Assembly (NCBI RefSeq): GCF_026210795.1
Contig: NC_089450.1
Location: 1,922,001-1,986,000 of the forward strand
DNA from: Rhizophagus irregularis
Lineage: Eukaryota > Glomeromycota > Glomeromycetes > Glomerales > Glomeraceae
Direction: 5' to 3'
Length of the DNA stretch: 64,000 bases
Positions 35,371 to 45,822 of this stretch are shown one piece after another; position 1 is the first letter of the stretch, and each line of letters opens with the position of its first letter. The notes beneath the pieces are model-generated. The model ran no database searches. It saw only the letters and a list, made by a program, of their open reading frames with translations, and had not been told where the DNA came from. The position numbers were made by a program, and so were the translations under genes.

Positions 35371-36345
35371 ATTATGGATGGAGTACTATCACAGGAATAT
35401 TATTTTATTTAAAATCATTTCTAATAAAATTACTATAGAATTTGTTCTTTATTTTTTTTTCTTATTTCATTTTTATACTTTATATACTTTATAAATATTT
35501 GATAAAAATTTTGACAAATGACAAGGAAAATAAGACGTGAACAAGAAAAATATTAGCAAAAATTAAGAATTTGGATTGAAATGGTTACAACCGCATCTCG
35601 ATATAACGAACTCGCATTTTCATAACACGTGATATTTAACCAGTAAATACTCCATATATCGTTATAATGAATTATTAACTAACTAAAACTGACGCGGAAC
35701 GACTCCTATTTTGTACATATATATCTATCTATATATACTGTATATATAGGTAGATAGATATATGGGGTTAGGCAGATACTTATCTATTAGAATAGTCTAG
35801 TTACTTAGTAATTTAGCGTCTTCTTATTTGTACTCTCCTCTGTTCTCGTCGGTATAATAAAAATAAAATTAACCATCTAAACTTTAAATTCTTTTATATA
35901 ATCTTATAACGAATTTGAGGTGAAAACCAAAGGAGTTTGTTATATTGAGAGCTGATTGCACGTTGAGATTATGTTGCCCTGTAAAAAAAGTCAATCCGTT
36001 TTTTATATTCCATTTTTTTTCCGTAAAGGGCTCATATTTCCGGAATTAATAACCTTATATCGCGGAATTTATCGAATTATTTACATTTTCCGTGAATGGA
36101 TCCGTGAACTCATTTTTGTAGAGTTTTTACAGAAATAACGGATAAAATTTTTATAGGGTTGCAGAAGCCTACATTAATAACCCTATATGACATCTTTAAT
36201 TGCGTCAAATGATAGGAATTTTTTATTTTTAATTGACATAAAGTAAAAAAATTTAAAACTCATTGTATTCAATCAAAAAATTAAATTTTATTATAATATC
36301 GTCTTTTTCCTTTTTCATTTATGGGGTCATTACCTGCGGAAATCA
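35236..36345. repeat. Duplicated spacer, unit 1 (about 1.1 kb)
   Basis: This segment, from the 3' part of copy A through TACCTGCGGAAATCAG, is repeated at 36744-37650 with high identity. Shared landmarks are GGATGGAGTACTATCACAGG, GACGTGAACAAGAAA, the palindromic ATAGGTAGATAGATA block and GAGGTGAAAACCAAAGGAG. Unit 1 carries a 182-bp insert (35977-36158) absent from unit 2. Parts of the same spacer recur after the mariner (39473-39640) and at 44590-44970. Confidence 0.8.
35977..36158. mobile_element. MITE-like insertion with an empty-site control
   Basis: The ends CCCTGTAAAA... and ...TTTTTATAGGG are imperfect inverted repeats, as are the subterminal AATCCGTTTTT and ATAACGGAT. Unit 2 of the duplication reads straight across (ATTATGTTGCAGAAG at about 37475), which proves an insertion after duplication or a loss from unit 2. 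A short direct repeat (TTG, or GTTGC depending on where the ends are drawn) flanks it. It has no coding capacity. Confidence 0.75.
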
Positions 36346-36622
36346 GTCAGTATGTAAAAACGCTCATCTCCTTATGACAAAACCTCATATGAACAGACCA
36401 AAAAGAAATATCACCTTCGTTCAAACAAACAAAAACGTTCTTCTGCCGATGTAAAATTAATTATGATTAAATTATAATAAATTGTTACAATTACCCGAAC
36501 TACGGTAAATGTTGCGTTTAACAAAGCATCAAACAGGTTTTTATCTCACAAATCTTTACTAAAGTACATATTAACATATGTCATTAGTAAACTATAATGT
36601 GGGCCAAAATCTATATTTTGCT

Positions 36623-36880
36623 CGCAACAACCATCACTACCACAACAAACTTCTATGCCTCGTCATATATACCAAAACCATGTCCCCAGATCTCATCCTT
36701 ATTTGAATAAACGCCTTTTAGTTTCTTCTCGTACACCAACCATTCGTTATGCTACGTCAACTTTATACCGCCATGAATGTTTTACTAATATTACCGAACA
36801 ACTCGCTTTCACCGAATATTCTTCCTTGTCAATAAACAAACGTTCCTACTGAGACAATTGATAATGAAATTTTCTCCTGA
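36623..36880 (+). pseudogene. Gln/Asn-rich family copy B, 5'-truncated
   Basis: Homology to the intact copies begins at CGCAACAACCATCAC, which corresponds to the middle of the protein, and runs through the RTPTIRYA region to the ACAATTGATAATGAAATTTT junction also seen in copy A. The promoter and the first half are missing, and there are frameshifts around LYRHE. The copy opens duplicated spacer unit 2. Confidence 0.75.
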
Positions 36881-37650
36881 TATACATCTGCGGGATGGAT
36901 GGAGTACTATCACAGGAATATTATTTAAAATCATTTCTAATAAAATTACTATAGAGTTTGTTCTTTATTTTTTTTTTCTTATTTCATTTTTATACTTTAT
37001 AAATATTTGATAAAAATTTTGACAAAAGATAAAGAAAATAAGACGTGAACAAGAAATATATTAGCAAAAATTAAGATTTTGGATTGAAATGGTTACAACT
37101 GCATCTCGATATAACGAATTCGCATTTTCATAACACACGATATTTAACCAATAAATACTCCATATATCGTTATAATGAATTATATTATTAACTAACTAAA
37201 ACTGACGGCGGAATGACTCCTATTTTGTATATATATCTCTATATATACTGTATATATAGGTAGATAGATACATGGGGTTAGACAGATACTTATCTATTAG
37301 AATAGTCTAGTTACTTAGTAATTTAGCGTCTTTTTATATTCTCTTCTGTTCTCGTCGGTCTAATAAAAATAAAATTAACCAACTAAACTTTAAATTCTTT
37401 TATATAATCTTATAACGAATTTGAGGTGAAAACCAAAGGAGTTTGTTATATTGAGAGCTGACTGCACGTTAAGATTATGTTGCAGAAGGACATCTCTAAT
37501 TGCGTCAAATGATGGAATTTTTTTTAATTGACAAAGTAAAAAAATTTAAAATTCATTGTATTCAATCAAAAAATTAAATATCGTCTTTATTTTGTTAGTT
37601 TACGTCTCATATTTCACCATTTATGGTGTCATTACCTGCGGAAATTATGA
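36744..37650. repeat. Duplicated spacer, unit 2
   Basis: Second copy of the spacer described at 35236-36345, lacking the 182-bp miniature insertion and a further 22-bp piece. It ends at TACCTGCGGAAA and runs directly into a scrap of the Gln/Asn-rich gene 3' end. Confidence 0.8.
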
Positions 37651-37651
37651 G

Positions 37652-37721
37652 TTTTGGTAAAACTTGTAAACTTGTATACAGACAGCCTATTACAGTATAC
37701 AAATTATATGGCTTTATAATA
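37652..37721 (+). pseudogene. Gln/Asn-rich family copy C, 3' scrap
   Basis: ATTATGAGTTTTGG followed by a stop and ACTTGTATACAGACAG...ATGGCTTTATAATA matches the last codons (DYEFW) and 3' flank of the intact copy at 45823. The mariner element is inserted at the TA at 37720-37721. The rest of the 3' flank resumes after the element at 39473 and continues to about 39640. Confidence 0.75.
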
Positions 37722-38047
37722 CAGTCTGGTGCAAAAGTCTTTGGACAATAATCGGCAAAATTAAAAGTCACACAGATCGGCCAATTTAAACCCAAATCAA
37801 GTTAAACTTTGTACATCATTCATACTACCTAATTACCATCTTAATTGCTAAGCCACACTTAAAAAAAAAAAATTTTTTTTCATTACAACAAAGAAATGAA
37901 TAGTAATGCGAGTGCACAGGCCCAATCTATCTTACATTTATGGAATATCGGTATTAGAACAGCTGCCAAAATACAACGTAGGACAAACATAGCAAGGTCC
38001 ACAATATATTATAACTTGAATAAGTTAAAAAAAACTGGGGATACCAA

Positions 38048-38331
38048 TTGTACTAGTACAGTACTAGTACAGTATAGTACAGTACTAAGTACTGTACTTG
38101 TACTTGAAAATTTAGTACAAATACAATTTTAGTACATACTATTAATAAATTTTATTGGTTAATTTTATAAATATAAACAATATTGATCACATGATATCTA
38201 CCTAAAATGGTTAAATTATATCCTAAAAAGTAATAATTGTATTAGTACAGTGTACTTAGTACTTGTACGAAATTTTTGCTAGTACAGTACGTACTAGAAT
38301 TTTGCTAGTACAGGTGTACTACCACAACCCT
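38048..38331. mobile_element. GTAC-rich insertion inside the transposase
   Basis: The segment separates the helix-turn-helix half (…KLKKTGDTN) from the GHPKKIT half of the transposase, so it is secondary. It contains close to twenty GTAC tetranucleotides in self-complementary clusters at both ends (for example ACTAGTACAGTACTAGTACA on the left and CTAGTACAGGTGTACTAC on the right) around an AT-rich centre. Its precise borders are uncertain because the ends are simple repeats. Confidence 0.6.
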
Positions 38332-38796
38332 GCACTAGGTCATCCCAAAAAGATCACTTCGCAAAATTCAATAGTTGTTGGGCAGTATATTAGAAGAAAT
38401 TCTGCAATTTCTTCTAGGAATTTGGCATTAAAACTATCATTAAAGGATATAAATGTGTCCTATAGCACAGTATTGAGACATTTAGCCAGTTTAGGCTACG
38501 ATAAAAAATGTGCCCTTGCAACTCCAATGTTAACCAAATTGCATAAGGAAAAACGAATGGAATAGGCTTGAAGATATCAGTCTGCTTGAAGACATCAGAA
38601 TGATGACTGGAATCACATAGTCTTTACAGATGAAACATCCTTTTGGCTATTTAGTAACACTATGCAATATTAGTATCAAGGTCAAAGACCAGTCCATCGC
38701 ATTCTAAAATCCAAACGAAAGTTAATGCATGGGGTGGATTTTGTGTCTGGAGAAAAACTAGTTTTTACTGTTTTCGTGAAAATATGACTGGAACTA

Positions 38797-38969
38797 TACA
38801 TGCTACTCAAATTATTTTGGACTGCCATAATTATAAGTAAAATCCCAAATTCAATTATGGCATCCCAAATTATTTTGGCACTTTACATAGTAAATTATAT
38901 ATAAACCGAATGAATTATAGCATTCCAAATTATAATTATGACATCCCAAAATAATTTGGGCAGCATGTA
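38797..38969. mobile_element. TA-flanked MITE inside the mariner element
   Basis: The ends TACATGCTACTCAAATTATT (left) and the inverted TACATGCTGCCCAAATTATT (right) are imperfect inverted repeats of about 39 bp. TA dinucleotides flank the element at 38795-38796 and 38970-38971. It interrupts the transposase after the MTGTIHATQI-like strand. TA target sites fit a mariner-type miniature element. No coding capacity. Confidence 0.75.
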
Positions 38970-39470
38970 TAACTGAAACAGTTTATGTTGAAATAATAAG
39001 AGATCATTTTCCTGAGATCAAAAGAATGTTATGTGGCAATTAGCATCTATAACAAGATAATAACCCTAAGCACATGAGCATGTTGTGAAGGAATTCCTAC
39101 AAGAAAATGTCACAACTGTTATAGACTGACCTTTCAACAGTCCTGATTTAAACCCCATCAAAAATTTGTGGTTTATTCTTAAAAGGAATGTAGAGTTGTG
39201 GCAACTACGAAATATTGGGAAATTAGAAAGTTTTATGGAAAAAGGATAGTCAAAAATTCCTCAGAACATTATAAGAAATTTAGTTGGGTCAATGAAGGAG
39301 AGGTGTAGACTTGTTATTGAAAATAATGGAGAATGTATTCCTTATTAATTTTTTTTTAAATAAATCTCCTGCTTTTTGGCTTTCAAATGAATGCTTAATC
39401 ACATGATTTGGTACAGTAATGATGTAGCTACAGGAGAAAACATTTGTTCAAAGACTTTTGCATCAAACTG

Positions 39471-40389
39471 TAAAATAAGATTATAGAGTTTGTTCTTTAT
39501 TTTTTTTTTCTTACCTCATTTTTATACTTTATAAATATTAATAAAAATTTTGACAAAAGACAAAAAAAGTAAGACGTGAACGAGAAAAATATTAGTATGA
39601 ATTCGCATTTTCATAATATGTGATATTTAACCAATCAAACAACGAACTACAGTATATGATTTGATCTGTGAATATGAAATCTAAATATCTATGCGGGTAC
39701 ACAGATATCCAGATATTAATTTTAAATAACGGATAAAAGATTACAAATATACAAATATCCATGGATATTTATACTAAAGTTGCCTGCCTAAACCTCTCCA
39801 AAATTCTATGATTAGTTTTTCCAAAATTTTACTATAGTTTAATTATAGTTTCGATAAGGTTTTGGCAGTTTTGGCATTTATAATAAGTTTCATCAGGTTT
39901 TGCTTTTCTTCAGAGTTTCGCCAACTTTTTAATAAGACTTTCATATAGTTTCAGCAAAGGTTTGCCATTTTGGCATTTTACCAACTTGCCAAAACTCCTA
40001 GTTTCTCCAGCAACCTTAATCTATACAAATATATATTAGTTTTGTATAACTTTATTAATCAAAAAATACGCTATAAAATACATTGAGCAAATGTGCGTCA
40101 GTGATTAAAAAAAGGCTTATTATAGTCTAGTCTTTGTTATAATAATATCTAGTAAGAAGTTGGCAGAAATTCTGCAACTAGAAAATCTTGAAACCTTAAC
40201 TTGTGGGTCAAAAAGGCTAAGGCAAAGGATATGTAAACTATTAAATCAGCAAAATTTAGCTCTAAATGAACCTTTAATTGAGCTAGATAGAGTCAGACAC
40301 AGATTCTACAAATAACTAGCATAAAACTGGCAAGAATAATAAGAAATGCAATAAAGTTTTAACAAAAACTGATTTAAATAAAATAGCTG
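39471..40389. other. Remainder of the spacer and unassigned repeat DNA
   Basis: 39473-39640 continues the 3' flank of family copy C. From about 39700 to 40010 there are ATATCC and GTTTTGGCAGTTTTGGCA / TGCCAAAAC motifs in both orientations, probably another degenerate inverted-repeat element. From 40180 to 40390 short open patches could be the 5' end of the hAT element, but no protein is recognised. Confidence 0.4.
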
Positions 40390-40558
40390 ACCAACTAATT
40401 TTAATCCTAAATGCCAAACCACCAGGACAGAGTTGGATATGGAGTTACTTTGAACAATATGAACTAATTAAACAATATAGAAGGATCGTAAAGTGTTTAT
40501 TTTAAGTTCAACAGACAAATGATGTAGAACTATGTAGTCATTTTATGGGTTCTGATAG

Positions 40559-41273
40559 GGTATATAGCAAACATGTATTGTATGGTTAGCTTTGTATGTA
40601 TTGTATTATTAAAACTTTTTAATGTATGTAATGTATTGTCTTTTTCCAATTATGTATGTATTGTATGATAAATGCATATGTGGTTATTGTTTGATTTAAG
40701 GATAACTTCTTGCCACACTTATTATTACCAAATTTAACTATTTCACATTTTTCATTATGATTGTGTACTGGCTAAAACAATTCAACTCATATTATTATAA
40801 TCTTTCTTTTCTTTTTATTTAAAAATAAGTATTTCTACCATGTTTATTACTACTTTTTCATTTAAAAAATTTAAAATAAATATTTCTATCGCGTTTTTAT
40901 TACTATTTTTTCATTTAAAATATTTTTATTACGTTTATTATATGTTTAAGTTATTCTTTCAGATATTGAGACTGTATCTGATGACGAAACTATATCAGAA
41001 AATGAAATTTAATTCCTTATGAGTCATCATCTATGAATATTGTAAATGTTTGCATTATCTCTAGTATTACATTATGAATATTTATTTTATTTATAATAAA
41101 AAATAAAATTTTCTGTTTGTAAATCCTAATCTTATGTATGGCGAAAAATAAGTATGCCATACATAGCATACGTTCATTTTTAATATCCATACATGTATGG
41201 ATACAATAAAAGCATACATAAGCATACAATACATACAACGTCAAGCATACACTACATGTTTTATAATCACCTG
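40559..41273. mobile_element. hAT-like non-autonomous element nested in the hAT transposase
   Basis: An exact 8-bp direct repeat, TTCTGATA, flanks the element (40551-40558 and 41274-41281). The ends are imperfect inverted repeats: GGGTATATAGCAAACATGTA on the left and, inverted, CAGGTGATTATAAAACATGT on the right. Both are followed by a TTGTATGTATTGTAT motif. The insertion splits the BED finger of the host transposase. An 8-bp duplication and a C/TAGGG-like end fit a hAT-type element. The open frames inside are not recognisable proteins. Confidence 0.75.
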
Positions 41274-41802
41274 TTCTGATAATTCTACTGGCAATTTTAT
41301 TGTTCATCTTTCTACACATAGAATTACTGAAGAAAGCCATAGAAGAAGGATGAGTGAGATATGAAATAACAATTAGTTATCACAAACCCATATAAATGAA
41401 ATTATTTGAAATAATCTAGACATTAAAAATAGTCAGGACAGGAAGTTTGAAATATTGATTAAAGATAATAGATCAATTAGTATATGTAATAATGAAGGTT
41501 TTGTTGAATTTATTCATGAACTTGATCCAAATTATCAAATTCCAAGTGATAAAACAATTCAACAACTAATAGCTGAATTATACAATCAAATCAAGATTGT
41601 TTTAACAAAAAAATTTAGTAAAAATATTATTTCTTATTCTATCACAACGGATCTATGGACAGCACGAAGTAGAAATGGATATATTGGTATTACGTGTTCT
41701 TTTATTGATAACAATTTTAATATCTGCGAAGCAATTTTAGCAGTTCAATATGTTTTATATCCTTATACAGGTGATAATATTTGTAAAGTATTACGTGATA
41801 TA

Positions 41803-41956
41803 GGGTCTTTGCAATAAAAAGGTACGAAACTCAAAAAAAAATTTTAATTTTACTTTATATGCTAATTATGTTTTTTTTACTGAAATAAATGCAAATTTAA
41901 TATTAATTCAATTTTTAATTTTTTTTGAGTTTTGTACCTTTCTATTGCAAAGACCC
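41803..41956. mobile_element. MITE with about 40-bp terminal inverted repeats
   Basis: The left end, GGGTCTTTGCAATAAAAAGG followed by TACGAAACTC, is matched inverted at the right end (GGGTCTTTGCAATAGAAAGG, TACAAAACTC). Only a few bases differ over 40 bp. It interrupts the hAT transposase between ...CKVLRDI and the NWNLNDKVFTIM block. A short ATA flank on both sides would fit a three-base target duplication, with one C unaccounted for on the right. The GGGTCTTTG end and the short target suggest a Harbinger-like origin, as inference. Confidence 0.8.
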
Positions 41957-43411
41957 CATATTATTTCAAATTGGAATTTAAATGATAAAGTCTTTACAAT
42001 AATGACCGATAATAGTTTCAATATAGTAAAAGCTGAAAAATTAATAAATGAACTTACAAGATTCCCCTGTACAGCTTATACATTACAGTTTATTGTAGAT
42101 AAAGGATTAATACCAGCAGAAGTTTTAATTGTATGAGCTAAGAGACTAATAAATTTTTTTACATCATCTAAACAAATGGAAAAATTACTGGAGATTCAAA
42201 AAAATACTAACCATCTTAATAATAATGAGGTAATTAAATTTTTATTTATTACTAATTTATTAGATTATTTATTACTCTATTATGTTAAAAAAATGCACTC
42301 CATTTTATTAAATCAATTTATTTAGTATTAATTAATGTATTTTCTTCAAAAAATTATTTTATTACAGAATTTAGAAAATAATGATGGATACCTCTGAATG
42401 ATTGCTAATGTAGAAACTCAGTGAAATTCTAGTTATCTTGTATGGAAACGTTTAATAAAAATCAAAGATCTTATTGATGTCCTAGTATGATCTACTATGT
42501 TGATTGATTCTGATGCTTCAACATGACATGATGGAAAATGACTAAAAAAAATAAAGATGCACCAGAAGATGAATCTATTTCTGGACAACCTATATGTAGA
42601 AAAATTAATATTAATATACCACAAAATTGCATCAATTTTGATAAATGTGTTAAAGCAGCATTATACTAAGCAATGAATCATTATTGGAAAGTTCCACAGG
42701 AGCAAGGGATGTTAGCTACTTTATTGGATCTACAATTTAAAGAACTTGGATTTGCGTCTAATTCATTGTGCCTTAGATCTCAAGAGCAATTAAGAATGCA
42801 TATCAAAATATGAGGATATTATTGTAACTGGTGAAAATCAAGAAGTTGAATTACAATCAGTTTCATCAAATTCATTATTAGCAAGGATATTTCAAGATAA
42901 TGTTACTCATGTTAAAGTAGCTAATTATTTAGCTTTACCTAAGATTCATCATGACGATTGTCCTTTAACATGGTGGAAAACTAATAAAACAAGATTTCTG
43001 GTACTATCAAAATTAGCAAGGAAGTATTTGGCCATCCCTGCCACATCCACTCTAAGCGAAAAACTTTTTAGCGAAGCTGGTAATGTTATGACCATAAAAA
43101 GAACACAGTTGGCGCCAAATATGTTGGAAAATTTGGTGTTTTGTAAGAAGAATGAATTGGCATTTGGTTGGAGAGATTTTTCCTTTAAATATTAATTATG
43201 CCAATTAATTACACGAAAAGTATTTAAATCTTTTTGTTCTTTTATTTTTTTTGAAACTTTATTTTTTACATTGTATTGTGATATAATAATGGATAATATA
43301 ATAATAAATAACAATAAAATAATAAACCATACTGTGACTATTATTTCAACTTTTCAATTATAATAATAAAATTTTTTTATCCGTTGTTATCTGTTTATTA
43401 TGTTATTATCT

Positions 43412-44271
43412 ATGGCAAGCCAAATCAGACAAAAGTCTATCAATGCACAGATGAATTATCACAGTTATTTCTTTCCATTTTTGGTAATTTTTCACAGATA
43501 TTTTACATATATTATTTGCAAAACTTTCCAAAAATTTTTACAGACGTTTATTCTGAATTTTCCCATTTTTTATTATCTGAACTTCAACAGATAATTTATC
43601 TGTATGTTAACAGATAATTATCTGAATATTAACAGATAATCATCTGGGTAATAGCAGATAAATTATCATCAGATTTATATATTTTTTTGTGTAATAAATT
43701 AAAAAAAAATTTTTTTAGAAGTTTAAAACTTGTCAAATATAAACTTTTTTCATAATTTTTTTATTTATTGCTTTACAAGGGAAGTTTTTAATGTTTATTA
43801 ATATACTTTTTATAATATTTTATTAATAAATAATAATTACTTTATAGTTTTTGATACATAATTTATTTATATTTTTATTTTATACTATAACAGAAGTGAA
43901 TTGTTTTTTTTAATATCTCAATTGTACTATTTGTTTTTAAATTAAACAAATAAATTTTTAAAAATTATTTTAAATTAATACATTTAATATTATTCTCTCT
44001 AAAACTAAAATACAAATTATTGTCTTAATAATTAGAATAATTTTATCTGTTAATATTCAGATAATTATCTGCTAACGTACAGATAAATATGCACAGATAA
44101 TAAAAAATGGGAAAATTTGGAAAAAATATCTGTAAAAATTTTTGGTAAGTTTCGCAGATAATATATGCAAAATATCACAGATCATCTGCAAAAAATTCCC
44201 AAAAATGGAAAGAAATAACTGTGATAATTTATCTGTACATTGACAGACTTTTGTCCGATTTGACTTGCCAT
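43412..44271. mobile_element. Non-autonomous element with about 226-bp terminal inverted repeats
   Basis: The left arm (43412-43637) and right arm (44046-44271) are inverted copies with scattered differences. Outermost are ATGGCAAG(C/T)CAAATC(A/G)G, then CAAAAGTCT(A/G)TCAATG. Each arm holds many ACAGAT/ATCTG motifs, repeated in both orientations (for example ACAGATAATTATCTG). The centre is simple AT-rich DNA. Flanking 8-mers (TATTATCT and AATTATCC) match at 6 of 8 positions, which would suit an old hAT-type target duplication. All open frames inside come from the repeats. Confidence 0.75.
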
Positions 44272-44275
44272 AATT

Positions 44276-44330
44276 ATCCGGATAAATCTGCAATCCGGAT
44301 TATCTGTGAATTGCACAGATTTATCCGGAT
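44276..44330. repeat. ATCCGGATAAATCTG hairpin
   Basis: A perfect 15-bp inverted repeat (44276-44290 and 44316-44330) with a 25-bp loop that contains a further ATCCGGATTATCTG. Similar ATCCGGAT and ATCTG motifs continue to about 44405 and recur near 34617-34640. It directly abuts the long inverted-repeat element and may belong to a related family. Confidence 0.6.
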
Positions 44331-44579
44331 TTACCCGGATTTTTTATTGGTAGAAATCCGTAAGGTCACGGATTATCTGTTCGCAGATAAATGGATATCC
44401 GGATCGGACCACTAATTTGAGTAGATACAATCTTATTCTTCACACATTATTTGTCACCGCACTGTTCACGTGACTGTGCATAATTCCGTGATAACGCTAG
44501 GGTAGTTATTAAGAATTTTTCAGAAAAATGATCACGTGCCTGAGTTTCTTCGGAGTTTTTTTTATAGGAGTATAAATTC

Positions 44580-44970
44580 TTCGATATGACCCTTCAGTTG
44601 AGGTGAAAACCAAAGGGGTTGTTTCTGTATATTGAGATTGAGAGCTGACTGTACTGTACTTTAAGATTAAATGACGAAATTTTTTTAATTGGCATAAAAA
44701 ATTTTAAAACTCATTGTGGTCAGATTTATAATGTGATTTATTCGAAATTTATTACCAAGTCCACCCAGAATTTCGGCAAAATTTGATCATAAAATCATTG
44801 AAGGAATAACACATAATCGTTTATTAGTAAGTAGTAACAGTGGTTGTTTAATGATTCCGTATTCATTCTAATTAACTATAATCGTAATTAAATTCAACCA
44901 ATTAATCTCTTCATAAAAAATATCGTCTTTTTCTTTTTAATTTATGATGTCAATACCTGCGGTAATCAGT
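44580..44970. repeat. Third partial copy of the family spacer
   Basis: GAGGTGAAAACCAAAGGGGT, GAGAGCTGACTG, TTTTAAAACTCATTG and, after about 200 bp of unrelated sequence, ATATCGTCTTTTTCTTTTTA and TACCTGCGGTAATCAG follow the order seen in the duplicated spacers at 35.9-36.3 kb and 37.4-37.65 kb. It lies about 0.85 kb upstream of the intact copy D. Confidence 0.65.
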
Positions 44971-45260
44971 TAACTATGATAGTTTACTTACTTTACTAAA
45001 ACAAAAATGTCAAAATTTCATTTATCAACAGAAATCATTTAACATAAACAAAAAAATTAAACATACAGTAGCTCCATTATACACGGATCAGATTTCGGTT
45101 TTTATAGTTTCGGAAATGATTTCGGGTAGTTTCGGTTTCGATACCCATGTTTACTGCTCCATTAATGCATGATAATTTAGTTTATGAAAAATTCCCAAAT
45201 ACGTAAAAACAGCGTAGAAGCGGCAAAAAGATTACCGAATGTTGCGCAAAAGTATGTTGC

Positions 45261-45339
45261 GCAAAAGTATCAGACTTGACCCTTCTGGGGGTGTCATCTT
45301 AGTTAGCACCGCGTCGCGGGGCAAGTCCGATACTTTTGC
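45261..45339. mobile_element. 79-bp MITE related to the 23.9 kb element
   Basis: Terminal inverted repeats GCAAAAGTATCAGACTTGAC (left) and GCAAAAGTATCGGACTTGCC (right, inverted), 22 bp each with two or three differences. A partial extra copy of the left end (GCAAAAGTATGTTGC) lies immediately upstream. The terminal sequence matches the Mutator-like element at 23903 at GCAAA(A/T)GTATCG. No clear 9-bp duplication remains here. Confidence 0.7.
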
Positions 45340-45703
45340 GAATGCATTTGACAAAGAAAAAGGAATGTATAAACAGATTTGACAAATGAATTAACAGGTT
45401 TGAAGATCAGGCCATCCCGCCTGCTTCTAAAAATAGATTTCATTTGTCACACCCCTTCGCATTCCCGTAATCCAATAAGTCTTATCTGCGTCAATATACA
45501 CACTTAGTCATCACTTTGTTGTTTCCGCGTTCACGTGTTGGGACTGGTTGGGACGTGTTTAATTAGTAAAATCTTATTATTAGAAGCGGGTGACATTATC
45601 TCGTAATCCGTAAATCTTTACTATTTCTTTATTTATAATTTATTTCAAATGCTGAGTAGGAAAAATTAAAGGATAATTTGGATTATCTTCAATGAAAAAG
45701 TGA

Positions 45704-45711
45704 TATAAATA
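45704..45711 (+). promoter_or_regulatory. TATA box of Gln/Asn-rich copy D
   Basis: GATATAAATACTCCAGTGGC lies 119 bp before the start codon. The same block (GATATAAATACTCCAATAAC) precedes copy H by 115 bp, and a variant (TATAAAAAATACTCTAGTAA) precedes fragment E. Conservation between copies supports a shared core promoter. An (AAAAT)n microsatellite follows it here. Confidence 0.6.
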
Positions 45712-45822
45712 CTCCAGTGGCAAAAATAAAATAAAATAAAATAAAATAAAATAAACATTTCTTTTTTTTTCCTATAAATTCACACTGTATTTTTTTTTTA
45801 AAAAAAAAATATAACATTAATA

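Larger units (their letters stand above)
37896..39348 (+). pseudogene. Tc1/mariner transposase, inactivated
   Basis: The N-terminal helix-turn-helix part is readable as MNSNASAQAQSILHLW and RRTNIARSTIYYNLNKLKK, then broken by the GTAC-rich insert. The second paired-like part resumes with GHPKKITSQNS and SYSTVLRHLASLGYDKK. The catalytic region is spread over several frames with stops: HIVFTDETSFWLF (first Asp), a partly shifted middle, a second insertion, then FNSPDLNPIKNLWFILKRN and a terminal NNGECIPY. Tc1 relatives usually have NPIEN at the last position, so the catalytic Glu appears replaced by Lys. Tandem stops, frameshifts and this change mean it cannot work. Confidence 0.85.
37722..39470 (+). 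mobile_element. Tc1/mariner transposon with nested insertions
   Basis: The element is 1749 bp, flanked by TA on both sides. Its terminal inverted repeats begin CAGTCTGGTGCAAAAGTCTT on the left and CAGTTTGATGCAAAAGTCTT (inverted) on the right. The flanks rejoin to the 3' flank of the Gln/Asn-rich family exactly as in copy D, confirming the borders. Inside are a degenerate transposase and two foreign insertions, at about 38048-38331 and 38797-38969. Confidence 0.85.
40390..43195 (+). pseudogene. hAT-family transposase (BED zinc finger type), inactivated
   Basis: A BED-finger start is readable at about 40410-40500 (KPPGQSWIWSYFEQY). After a 715-bp insertion it resumes at about 41291 (TGNFIVHLSTHRITEESHRRR). 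The catalytic core follows: IKDNRSISICNNEGFVEFIHELDP, SYSITTDLWTARSRNGYIGIT, then a second insertion, then VFTIMTDNSFNIVKAEKL and a shifted SSYLVWKRL. The C-terminal dimerisation block is intact (CPLTWWKTN, YLAIPATSTLSEKLFSEAGN, KRTQLAPNMLENLVF) and ends at 43195. A possible intron spans about 42230-42366. Many stops are TGA, several where relatives usually have Arg or Trp. The element's own terminal repeats were not located. Confidence 0.85.

Noticed and set aside
43384-44415. Several 60-80 codon frames in both orientations
   Set aside because: They mirror each other because they lie in the long inverted repeats of one element; none resembles a protein.
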